Origin: Aquila chrysaetos chrysaetos
Lineage: Eukaryota; Chordata; Aves; Accipitriformes; Accipitridae
Assembly (NCBI RefSeq): GCF_900496995.4
Contig: NW_024470400.1
Span: 45,469-109,468, forward strand
Direction of reading: 5' to 3'
DNA: 64,000 nt
Shown: in pieces, positions 40,550 to 51,000 of the stretch
Numbering within the stretch: position 1 is the stretch's first letter
Layout of the letters: the number at the start of each line of letters is the position of its first letter
Notes under the pieces: generated by a model
What the model saw: the letters and a program-made list of their open reading frames with translations, nothing else
The model's database searches: none
Told to the model about the DNA's origin: nothing
Made by a program: the position numbers and the translations under genes

Positions 40550-41700
40550 GGCCACACGCGTGTGTGGAGGGGCTGGACATGCATGGGACATGCGTGTGCA
40601 CAACTGAGACGTGTGGGATGTGTGTGCAGAGGGCTGGGATGTGGGGACATGCATGTGCAGAGGGCTGGACACACTTAGGACATGCGTGTGCAGAGGGCAG
40701 GGACACGTGTAGAGGGCTGGGACATGCATGGGACATGCATGCAGAGGGCGGGGACACGTGCAGAGGGCCGGGACATACAGGGACATGTGTGTGCACAACC
40801 AGGACGCACATGGGATGTGTGTGCAGAGGCGACACGCGTGTGCGGAGGGCTGGGACACGCGTGGGATGTGTGTGTAGAGGGCGAGGACATGTGTAGAGGG
40901 CTGGGACACGCGTGGGACATGTGTGCAGAGGGTGGGGACACGTGGGGACACACGTAGAGGGCTGGAATACACATGGGACACACACATGCCACGAACTGGG
41001 ACATGCATGTGCAGAGAGCTAGGACACAGGTGGGACAGACATGGCACACGTGTACCAAGAGCTAGGATACATGTGTGCAGAGAGCTGGGACGCACAGGGA
41101 CACATCTATGCAGAAAGCTGGAACATGTGGGGACATGCGTGTGCAGAGGGCAGGGACATGCGTGGAGAGAACTGGACACACATGGGACATATGTGTAGAG
41201 GTCTGAGACACACGTGCATGCAACCAGGATGCACATGGGATATGGGTGTGTGTAGGGCTGGGACATGCATGGGACACGTGTGCGCATGGGGTCAGAACAT
41301 GTGTGGAGAGCAGGATGTGTGGGAACATACATGTGTGGAGGGCCAGGGTACGTGTGGGACGTGCGCGGGGTGAGGATGTGCAGGGCAGATATATGTGCAG
41401 AGGGCTGGGACACGTGTGCAGGGCCAGGACACACAAGGAACACGTGTGGAGGGCTGGGACACGTGTGCAGGGCCAGGACACACAAGGAACACACATGTGG
41501 TGAGCAGTGACATGTGCAGGGCCAGGACACAAAAGCAACACGTGTGTGGAGGGCTGGGACATGTGCAGGGCCAGGACACACAAGGAACACACATGTGCCT
41601 GGGCTTGAACACCCCGGGACACGTGTGTGCAAGGCTTGAGCATGTGACATGTGCAGAGAGCCAGGACACACATGTGACACAGGTGTGACACGCATGTAGC
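40550..41700. repeat. ACATG-type minisatellite upstream of CAPN1
   Basis: About 1.15 kb of irregular units such as GGGACATGTGTGCAGAGGGC and TGGGACACGTGTG, with periods between about 20 and 40 bp. The minus strand stays open through it, giving a 505-codon frame rich in Cys, Pro, His, Leu and Thr. That follows from low stop content in the repeat and is not taken as a gene. Confidence 0.9.
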
Positions 41701-42286
41701 CGCCGCCATCCCTACCTGAGCCCGCACACTGGGTCCCTCCGCCCACAGCTCCGAGCTCTGGGGAGAGAGGAATGGCTCCGGGTTGGGGGGTGCAGGGGGG
41801 GCAGCCCCCCCTTCCCCCCACTTTGGGCTCCCCCACCCCCAAATATTTTTTTTTTTTTCCCATACACAAAACTAGTGATTTTTCTTTTTATAAATACTTG
41901 GTGTTGCCTGTTTTCCTTTCTTTTTGCATGAAAAGGGGGAGGCGGGTTGGTGTCGCCCCCACCCTGCACAACCTTCGGCCTCACCATGGAGGGAAAGAGC
42001 TGAGGTTTCAGGGCTAAAAAACGGGAAAAGGCTTGGGCCATGGGTAGAAAACAAACGATTTTGGGCAATTGGTACTCGTGAGGGTTATAAATAGGGAAAA
42101 CAGGACAAAACAACCCAAAAATCACTCGTTCGTGCTGCAAAAACAGGGGGTTCGGCTCCGCCGCGAGCAAAGGTGAGCTGGGAGTTAAAAAACCCCCAAC
42201 AGTGGCTTCGCTGTGAGGGGGGGAAAAACAAACCAAACCAAAAAAAACCCCCAAAAAGGACATTCCGGCCCCAAATTGAAGCCATC

Positions 42287-44394
42287 TCAGCCTGCATTTT
42301 GGGGGCGATTCAGCGCGTTTTGGGGCAGTCGGGGAGCAGGGCCATACTCTGGCGGCGGCGTGGCCGCAGGATGAAGGCGTCCCTGGCCCGGGCGGCTCCA
42401 TCTTCCTCCTCCTCCTCCTCCTCCCGGGCGCGGGCAGGGGGGCAGGCGCAGCGCAGGCAGATGGGGGGGCGGGGGGGGACCCCGCTGTAGGGCCGGGTGG
42501 CCCCGCTGTGGGGGGGGGCGCCGCTCCCGCAGCCAGGCCCAGTGCGAGGGTTCCGCCGCCATCACCTGCCGGGACGTCAAAAATGCGACCGTTTTGGGGG
42601 GAAATCCTGCGGTTTTGGGGCTTAAACACAACCCCCTGCTGCATTTTGGGGGGGGCTTAACTCCCTGCCCCTGCAGCCTTTTGGCAGAGGACTAAAATAC
42701 AGCCCCCCCCCAGTATTTTTGGGGGGCTAAGTAACACCATCCTCCGCCCCCAGGGTTTTTTCTGGGGGGGGACACCTTTAAAGTCCCAACCCCCCACTGG
42801 GATTTTGGGGGGGCTTTTAAAAATCCCCATGTTCTGGGGGCTAAAAACACCCTGGTATTTTAGGGGAGGGCTTAAACCCCCAGGCACTTGGGGGGGGGGG
42901 GCCTAAAACACACCACCCCCCAGCATTTTGGGGGGGGAGGGGGCTTTAAACCCTGCTGCATTTTGGAGGCTTAAACCCCCGCATTTTGGGGATAAAATGC
43001 TGCATTTGGGGGCTTAAAAGTATCTTGGTTCCGCGACTGAGTTGGTGTTAAATACAGGTGCGAGTATCCAGCAGCAGCTGGCACGATGTGGGGGGGCTGC
43101 CCCCACCACCCTCCTACCAGGGGGTACGACTGGCCTGACCCCTAAACCTCACTAATTAACCTTAAAAAAAAAACAAACCAATTTTCAGGAAACCCAGACA
43201 TTTTTCAGCAGGGAAAGTGGCAGTGGGCAGCAAACCTGCTGTAAAAATTCAAATTTTTGTTTCTTTTTTTTTTTTTTTTTTTTGATTCTCACCACCTTTT
43301 GGGATCTCTAAGGATTTTTTTTTTTGAGGGGGGGGGTCTCCCTGGATTTTTTGGGGTGAGATAAAGGGATCTTGGGCACGTTTTGGCAGATGCAGCACCG
43401 ACCTCCTCGCAGCAGTGCCGGCTGACGGCCGCCCGGTAGCTCATGCGGGCCCAGAGACGGTCGCGGCGGCGGAGGAAGCGAGGGAAGAGCTGACGCCAGC
43501 GGCGGCCCAGCGCCCAGGGGAAGATCTGGTACTTGTGCTCCTCCTCATCCTCCTCCATGTCGTTCGCCAGGTACCTGCGGGGTGGAGGGGGGAGAAAGTG
43601 AGGTGAATTTGGGGGATTTGGGGCAATTCAGCAGGGAGGGATAACAGGAAGCAGATGAGGCGGCTTGGGGATCTCTGTGACGGTTTGGGGTTTAACTCCC
43701 TTTTTGGGGAGATTTAATGACATCGTTAGAGTCCCACTACATTAGCAAGCGCTCTGGAGAAGCATCGTTAGAGCCCCCCCACCCCACTTTGTTAACAAGC
43801 AGCGGGGTTTCGTTAGAGCCCCTGCTTCGTTAACGAGGTCACCTCGGGGTACGTACAGGGCAGTGAAGAGGTTGAGGCGGGTGTACTCGCTGGTGGGCAA
43901 GCCGGCGCGCTTGAAGTACGTCAGCGCCATCGCCAGCAGGTACTGGGAAATGAGGAAAAAAGTGATTTTCAGAAAAAAAAAAAGATAAATTCAGGCCCAA
44001 AAGGTGGGGTTTTGTTAAAAAAATAATAAACCAGTGTTTTTTGAAGGACTAACTTTATCAGAAATCCTGCAGCAGACATCCATCGACAGGAATTCCTTCA
44101 CCACATTGTCTTCTTGAAAAGAAAGAAAAAATTATTACATAAAAATAATTTTGGGGGGAAAACCATCCAGTTTGGGGGTTTTTAGTAATGCAGGGGATTT
44201 GGGCTTTTCCCCCCGTTTTTACAGGGTTTCAGTGGTTTTGTGGCTATTTCCTTACCCAACAGGTTGAAGAAGGCTTCTTGCTCCTGGCGGTGCAGCTGGA
44301 GGCTCTGGGAGATGCTGGTGGGGTTGGGGGGGCTGCCCGCCAGCCCCCCAAACTTGGGTGCTGCTGGGGGGGTGTCTCTCGCCGCCAGGGGGGG
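42287..44394 (-). CDS. SPDYC: Speedy/RINGO cell-cycle regulator, SPDYC-like; 5' end unresolved
   Basis: Speedy/RINGO proteins bind and activate CDK1/CDK2 without cyclin-type phosphorylation. Five minus-strand exons connect in phase: 44256-about 44394, 44054-44112, 43857-43942, 43403-43574 and 42287-42565 (stop TGA at 42287-42289). The Speedy box is complete: [100 protein letters not shown] and [13 protein letters not shown]. The C-terminal tail is Pro/Gly/Arg-rich and not conserved. Upstream of 44394 the same frame meets a TGA at 44413-44415, so the reading frame must enter by splicing; TTCACCAG|CCC at 44395-44396 is the best acceptor seen. No initiator exon was identified. Position between CAPN1 and SYVN1 matches mammalian SPDYC. 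Assignment to C rather than another Speedy paralogue rests on synteny. Confidence 0.85.
42590..43025. repeat. G-rich tandem repeat in SPDYC-like last intron
   Basis: Units like CCCCCTGCATTTTGGGGGGG followed by CTTAAA recur about every 35 to 50 bp with variable homopolymer lengths. The array lies just upstream, in transcript sense, of the last exon. Confidence 0.75.
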
Positions 44395-45735
44395 CTGGTG
44401 AAGGGGGGGGCTTCATAGAGGTGGAGGGGGGCTGGCCTGAGGGAGAGGGGGGGGAATGGCCCAAAGTCCCCCCCAAAACCAGTCAGCCTTTAATCCCCCC
44501 AAAAGCTCTAAGTACCCCCTAAGACCCCCCCCAAAACCAGACCAACCCTTTAACCCCACCCAAAAGTCCCAAGCCCCCCCCCCCCCAAAAAAAAACCAGA
44601 CCAGCCACCCCAGTGGACTTTGAAGGGGTTGGAGATGGGGGGGCAGCAGCTGAGCTCCCCCCAAATAGATATTCCTGGGTCAAAATAAAAGATACTTTAA
44701 CTATGAGAGTGCCAGTGTTTGAGGGATTTGAAGGATTTTTGTTATACCAGCTACAGGGATCAGATGCTGAAAAGAATAAAAAAACCAATAAATACAACAA
44801 TTTTGGGTTAGACTAGCTCTTGTCTCAACCAAAGGAATAATAAAGGCAACATGTTTACTCTCCAAAATATAAAGTCACATTTGTTTTCAATAAAAGAACA
44901 AAACCCACCTTGTTTTTACAGGATTTATTACCGCTCCCCAGGACCCAACCCCAAACCAACCAGCACCACAGCAAGAGGGGACACATCTCGCCCTCACAGC
45001 TGCTCAACAACTACCCTGAAAACTATCAATGAAATAATAAAAACCCTTTTATATTTCTCATTTCAGGCGCTTTGGTAGTATTACCATCACCCAGCCACCA
45101 AGACATGGCTTGCCACCTCCTCAGGACATGAAGACATTGTGGTAGTTCCCTCACAAACCACCACACTTGGTTAGAAAAGAGCATTTTTACTCCCATATTA
45201 GTGCATCCTCCTGTTCAAAACAGTTTACTTGTGCTCAGGGACACCAAAGTCTGCCTTAAATGAAGTAAAAGGTGCATAATTCTCCTCTTTCTCCCTCCTC
45301 AGAGAGTTTTCCAAGCAAACAGAAGAATACTTAAAGGGCTGTACTTGCCTCCTCTCCTTTGATCCCAAGGTATTATCAAAAGGACATAGTACATGGGGAC
45401 AGCAGAGCCCCGAGAGATTTAATTTTCCCCCTCCATATTCCCCTAAAAACCCTCTTCCCTCACCGCAACGGATATAAAGCACCGTGCCACATTGTTCCCT
45501 CGAATATGAAGTAGAAAAGGGAATATAAAAGGATTTACAACCTGGTTTTCACCTCACAGCGCCAGGGCTTGGTCTCCCCTCAGCAACCAGGGTGGAAGGG
45601 GGTAAGTTTACCTCATGGCACCCCCGTTTTCCCCTCACAAATTGGAGGAAACGAAGAAATCACCTCAGGGAGCAACGACGACGCCTCGCTGCACCCAACC
45701 CCTTTTCCCGCCATTTTCCTCTCACCTGAGCGGAG
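44395..45735 (-). other. SPDYC-like 5' region without resolved exons
   Basis: The missing N-terminal exon or exons of the Speedy gene should lie here. The left part is G/C homopolymer-rich and the part from 44660 to 45500 is AT-richer. I saw no peptide that could be matched to a Speedy N-terminus, and the family's N-terminus is poorly conserved. Confidence 0.4.
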
Positions 45736-46460
45736 CCCGCGAGGAGCGACGGCGCGTGCAAGGAACCAAGTTGACCCCGCCCTTCCCGCGGGCGTCGTCT
45801 TCTATAGGCAGCGCGCCCGCGGCGCCAGCCAATCAGAAGGCGGAGAAGGAAGAGGCCGCCACCCCTTCCCCCTGCCTAACCCGCCGCTGCCTGTCAAAGG
45901 CGGGGAGGCGGGACGCTAGGCGGTGCTAGCCAATGAGAGTCGTGGAGCGGCGGAGGAGGCGTCGCTGATAGGCTGGGCTCTGTGAGGGGGCAAGTGTGAA
46001 GGGTGGGGTGGCTGGAGGCAGAGCGTGCGCTACACCCCCCCCCCCCCCCCCGCGGGGCCGGGTGAGGGATTTGGGGTTTTTCTGAGGAAAAAAAGGGCTG
46101 CGAAGCGCCTGGAGGGGACACAAACCCATCGGGTGTGACGCGAGGTATGAAAAAAGGGCTAAAAAAAAGGCAAATCCGGCTCAATTTGGGTCTCCACAGG
46201 TGGCTGAGGGGAACTCGGGGCCTGCCGCCAGCCCGCGAAGGGGGTAACGGGGGGGGGGGGGGTTATTCCCCCCGCCATAGGCCGCGCCGCTAGGGGAGCG
46301 GGGAGGGCTGAGGCCGAGCGCAACTCATCGCCCGTACCGCCCCCTCCCCTAGCAACAGCCGCTGATTAAGCGGCGCCTCGCGGGGGATTTTTCTGATTGG
46401 TCGAATGCCGCTGGGGCTGGCCAATGAGAGCGAGACACGGGATCCTTGGCGTTCCCGCCC
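45736..46460. promoter_or_regulatory. divergent CpG-island promoter region between SPDYC-like and SYVN1
   Basis: The two genes are transcribed away from this block. A consensus minus-strand donor, CCGCTCAG|GTGAGAGG, has its exon side ending near 45738 and marks a likely non-coding first exon of the Speedy gene. CCAAT boxes occur at about 45828 (CCAATCAG), 45930 (CCAATGAGAG) and 46421 (CCAATGAGAG), and an inverted one at 46395 (GATTGG), an NF-Y-type arrangement. CpG density is high throughout and a poly-C run sits near 46036-46051. Confidence 0.6.
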
Positions 46461-46639
46461 ACACAAGCGCTGGCTGCGGGGCAGCTCGGACCGTACCAAA
46501 TGCGGGCGGGGGGGGGGGGGCGAGCCCAGCGGGTTGGGGGGCGTTGTGCGCCCCCCCCTCCACGCCACACATGAAGAGCAGGCGGGGAGGGGAGACCCTC
46601 AGCATCTCCCTCGGGGGGGAACCGTTATGGTGGGGGGGG

Positions 46640-46800
46640 AAAGCAGCGAGGAAGTGACCCACACACACACTCCCACCCACCCCCGGGCTGCGGGTGGTGC
46701 GGCCCAGGCGGAAGTGAGGTGTCGCGCACTGAGGCGCTTCCGGTGGGGGAGCGGCCTGGAGGCGGGGGGGGGGGCGCGGCGGCGGGGCTCGATCTGAGTG
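46640..46800 (+). promoter_or_regulatory. SYVN1 proximal promoter and candidate non-coding exon 1
   Basis: ETS-type sites are present as GCGGAAGTGAGG at 46708-46719, GAGGAAGTGACC near 46648 and inverted CTTCCGG near 46737. A donor, GATCTGA|GTGAGTGA, lies at about 46797, fitting a 5' UTR exon that splices to the acceptor TTTAATCTGGCAG at 48063. Start-site position is inferred. Confidence 0.5.
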
Positions 46801-47620
46801 AGTGAGTGGGAGGGGGGAACACGGGGGGAGTGGGGGAGTTTGGGGGGAAGCTGGAGCGAAAGGGGGGGGGCTCGGGGGCCCGGTGACATGTTGGGACCCT
46901 GGTGGAGTAGGGGACGTGAGGGGAGGGGCGTGGATATGGGGAGGGGGGACATGGGGGAGTGGGGGGGAGCAGGGACATGAGGGGGGGCACCTGGGGGGCT
47001 GGGAGGGGATACAGGGAAATGGGGAGAGGGGGGCACCTGTAGGGTGGGGGTATGTGGGGGGAGGCTTGGAGGGATCGGGGGATATTGGGGGTACTTAGAG
47101 GGGCAGGGGTTTGGGGGGGGCACTGCGGGAGCGGGGTGGGGGGCCGCAGGTGGCTGGAGAGGGGAAAAGGGACATGGGGGCTCTTAAAGTTGGGGCCCGA
47201 GGGTGGGCAGGGCGCGGGGGGCTGCGACGTGTGTGGAGGGGCATTAGGGGGCAGCTAGAGGGGTAGGGGACATGATGGGGGGGACGTGTGGGGCACCTGG
47301 AGGTCTGGGACACGGAGGTGGGGACGTTGGGGACAGCTAGAGAGACGGGGGGGGCGTGAGGGGGGACACGGGGCGGGAGTTGGGGCCTGCAGTGGGGCAG
47401 AACGTGGGGTCTGTGGTATGAGGGGGGACAGGGGACTTTGGGGGGGGGGGACAGGGTATGTGGGGAGGGATGTAGGGGCACCAAGTGGGGCTGGGGGAGT
47501 TGGGGGGGGGTGGACTGACTGGCACCTGAGGGGGTGCGAGTGGGGAGGGGGGATATGGGGCAGGGGGAGGAGGGGGGGACATGGGGAGGTGGACAGAGAG
47601 GTGCTGGGGTGGGGGCGGTG
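46800..47620. repeat. G-rich low-complexity repeat in SYVN1 intron 1
   Basis: Loose repeats of GGGGGACATGGGGGAGTGGG and similar occupy most of the first intron. The plus (RNA-like) strand is strongly G-rich, so long open frames on the minus strand are proline/serine artefacts. Confidence 0.8.
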
Positions 47621-48077
47621 TCTGGTCCCCTCCTGCAGGGAGGGACAGGGCAGGGGGACAAGGAGGTGGCACTTGGGGAAGAGCTGGGGACAAGGAGGTG
47701 ACATTTGGGGCCACAGGAGAAGGGACGTGGGGACGCAGCAGCCGGTGACACCGAGTATGTAGGACACGGGCTGGTGGCACTGCTGGGAGCGTTTTTGGGA
47801 CAGAGAAGCTCTGTCTGAAGCTGCACGTTTTTTGTTACTCACAGGAATTGTTAGCAGATTAAATAAAATCAAGTTGTTGGCGGCATCATTAGTTTTAGGG
47901 TCTTGTTTTCCTGCCGGGCTCAGAAATCACCCCAGAAAGAGGTTTGATCATGTCCTGAAGGTGCGAGGGCGGCCATTTAATCTCCTATGTTACACTAAAT
48001 TAGGTTTTTGTTTCAGCAAAAATCCCTTTTTTTGGTGCGATTTGATGGTTTTTAATCTGGCAGGCCGAGCCGGGGAG

Positions 48078-51000
48078 ATGCTCTGCACGGCGGTGGTGAT
48101 GGCGGGGAGCCTGGCGCTGACGACAGCGGTGGTGGCTCACGCCTATTACCTGAAGCACCAGTTCTATCCCACTGTGGTTTATCTCACCAAATCCAGCCCC
48201 AGCATGGCTGTAAGTACCCAGCTAATTAATTAGCGGCGGGTAATTAATCCCCACGGCTGGGATGGGGAACAGGCCTGCCATCTCGCACGGCGGCTTCGTG
48301 GTGCACCGGGGGGGGCGGTGTGGGAGCTCTCGTCGCGGCTCACTTCTGCTTTTGGTGACCGAAATGGGTCGTTTTCCGTTTAACGGCGCTCACTGAAAAC
48401 ACCGGAGACCCCCTGGGGACAGCGAGCACCTGCGCCGAGAGCTGCCGCAGCGCCGATCGGCGCATGGGGAGGGTGGGAAGACGTCGCTGCCGCTTCCTCC
48501 TGCCTGCGCGGGAGCTCTTGGGCAGCCCCAAATGGGGTTGGGGCCGAGCCGGTACCCGATCGCCATCTCCTCCATGCCCTGGGACCCAAATTCGGGGTGC
48601 CAAACTCTCCCCTGCATCCGGTTGTCGCTGAAACGAGTTTTGGTTGCGCCACAGCTTCTTCCCCATCGCTTCCTTCCCCATCACCTCCTTCCCCTCCCCA
48701 TTTTTCCCCCCGCAGGTTCTCTACATCCAGGCCTTTGTGTTGGTTTTTCTGCTGGGTAAATTTATGGGCAAAGTGTTTTTCGGGCAGCTGCGGGCAGCGG
48801 AGATGGAGGTGAGCGATGGCGAGGAACGGTTTAAATTCGGAGCTGGGGACGGGCGGATCCGTTGCCGGTGCTGGAGGCGGCATTGGTCCTGTTGATGGGG
48901 TTAAAGCTCACAGGGGCGTGTGGATACTGAGAGCTTTTGGGGGGATTTTGAACCCCGAGAGGCCTTTGATGCCATTTTGGGAGGGATTTTGGACCCTCAG
49001 AGGCCTTTGGCTTTGTTTGAGGGGGAATTTTGAACCCTGACAGTCCTTTGGCTCCATTTTGGGGGGGATTTTGAACCCCGAGAGTCTTTTGGCTTCGTTT
49101 GGGGGGGGGGATTTTGAATGCTGAGAGTCCTTTGGCTCCGTTTTGGCAGGGATTTTGAACCTTGGGCACGATTATGGGTTCAAAAACAGGGAGCGAAGGC
49201 TGGGGGGGAAGACCACCGCACCCCCCACCGCCTCCCCCTCTCCCGCAGCACCTACTCGAGCGGTCGTGGTACGCCGTGACGGAGACCTGCCTGGCCTTCA
49301 CCGTTTTCAGGGATGACTTCAGCCCTCGCTTCGTCGCCCTCTTCACCCTCCTCCTCTTCCTCAAGTGTTTCCACTGGTTGGCTGAAGATCGGGTGGACTT
49401 TGTGAGTGCCGGGTGGCAAGAAATTGGATGTAAAAAAGCCTTTTTTGGGAAAATCAACCCTTTCTCCCCCTCTTTTACAGATGGAAAGGAGCCCCAATAT
49501 CTCCTGGCTCTTCCACTTCCGTATTGTCTGTGAGTATCTTGCTTTTTTCCACCCTGGGCCGGATCCTGCCTGGCCACGGGTGCTTTGCCATTTGGCGCGT
49601 TGCTGGCAGCTGGTCAGGAAAGATAATTTTGGCACCGCGTTTGCATACAACTGGGGAAGAACCTGGTGCAGCCGAGCGTGCGACCATCGGCGCTCGATAA
49701 ACCTTATCAGGGTAGCGTCATTAATGAGGGTGTGTTAATGGGGCTGCAGAGGGAGCACGATGGGGTTGCTGGGGGTTTAACAAGCTCTGGCTTTGCTGGG
49801 TGGGAAAGATACGAGGCCGGATCCACGGCGAAATATATTTCTGCTTCCAGAGAAACAGATTTAGGGACACAAAAATCATCTTTTGAAGGAATTGGGGTTT
49901 TTTTTTGGTGAGACATGAGGACACAAGATGTGGCTTGAAGCAGAGAGGCTTCAAATGAGACAGCCTCGTTACCAGGATGTGTTAACTCGGCCCTTCGTTA
50001 GTGCAGAGCCGTTTAGCCCTCCCTGGGACTGATGCTCCTCGAGATTTCCCCTCTTGTGGTGGGATATGTTTTGGGGTGTGATCCTTGGAGCTTTAGTTTT
50101 TGGGGGTCTCCCCCCACCTTGAGGTTCATTATCTCTTTCCCTCATTATCCCCTCATCCCGATTCCTTTCCCCCACCACAGCCCTGATGTTCCTCCTGGGA
50201 ATCCTAGATTTTCTCTTCGTTAACCACGCGTACCACAGCATCCTCACACGAGGAGCCTCCGTCCAGCTCGTCTTCGGCTTTGAGGTAGGAGATGGCTTCT
50301 CCTTGGGGACGGACAAACCTCCACGTCCGTTCCCGGGGACAGACAAAACGGCTCTTCGGCCTGGTCCTCACTGCCTGCCGCGTTCTTCCTCCCTGCAGTA
50401 CGCCATCCTCATGACCATGGTCCTCACCATCTTCATCAAGTATGTCCTACACTCCATCGACCTGCAGAACGAGAACCCTTGGGACAGCAAAGCCGTCTAC
50501 ATGCTGTACACAGAGCTCTTCACGGGTACGTTGTTCTCTTTCCCCCTTTTTTTCTTCTCGTCCCACCCAATTTTGGGGTTGGGGGTGGGGCTTCCCAGCT
50601 GGGTGTGGCCTGATAAAGCTTGATACATTGTTATGAAGCCCAATTAGCCATCGAGCAATGAAGGCATGAAGTCTGGGTGGTGCTCAGCAGCACCCGAAGG
50701 TCTGATCCATCTTAGTTAACGATCTGGGTGACAGGGCAGAGTGTCCCATCAGCCGCTTTGCCGGTGACACCAAACCAGGAGGGGTTGGCTGATGTGCCAC
50801 AGGGTCACGCCACCATCCCGAGGGACCTTTTCCAGCTGGAAAAACGGTCCAGGAAGAACCTCACAAGCTTCAACAGAAGAGATGGGCCCAGTCCAACAAC
50901 TCCTGACATGAGTATACGCTGGGCAATGGTTCAACTGGGTTTTCTGGTGGGCACCAGGTTGAGCACAAGCCAACAACGAAGACCAGTGGTGCCCCGGGAG

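Noticed and set aside
40352-41869. 505-codon open frame on the minus strand, Cys/Pro/His/Leu-rich
   Set aside because: It coincides with the ACATG minisatellite, has no domain or splice context, and its composition follows from the repeat unit.
46599-47123. Long Pro/Ser frames on the minus strand in SYVN1 intron 1
   Set aside because: They are the complement of G-rich low-complexity DNA and have no conserved peptide.
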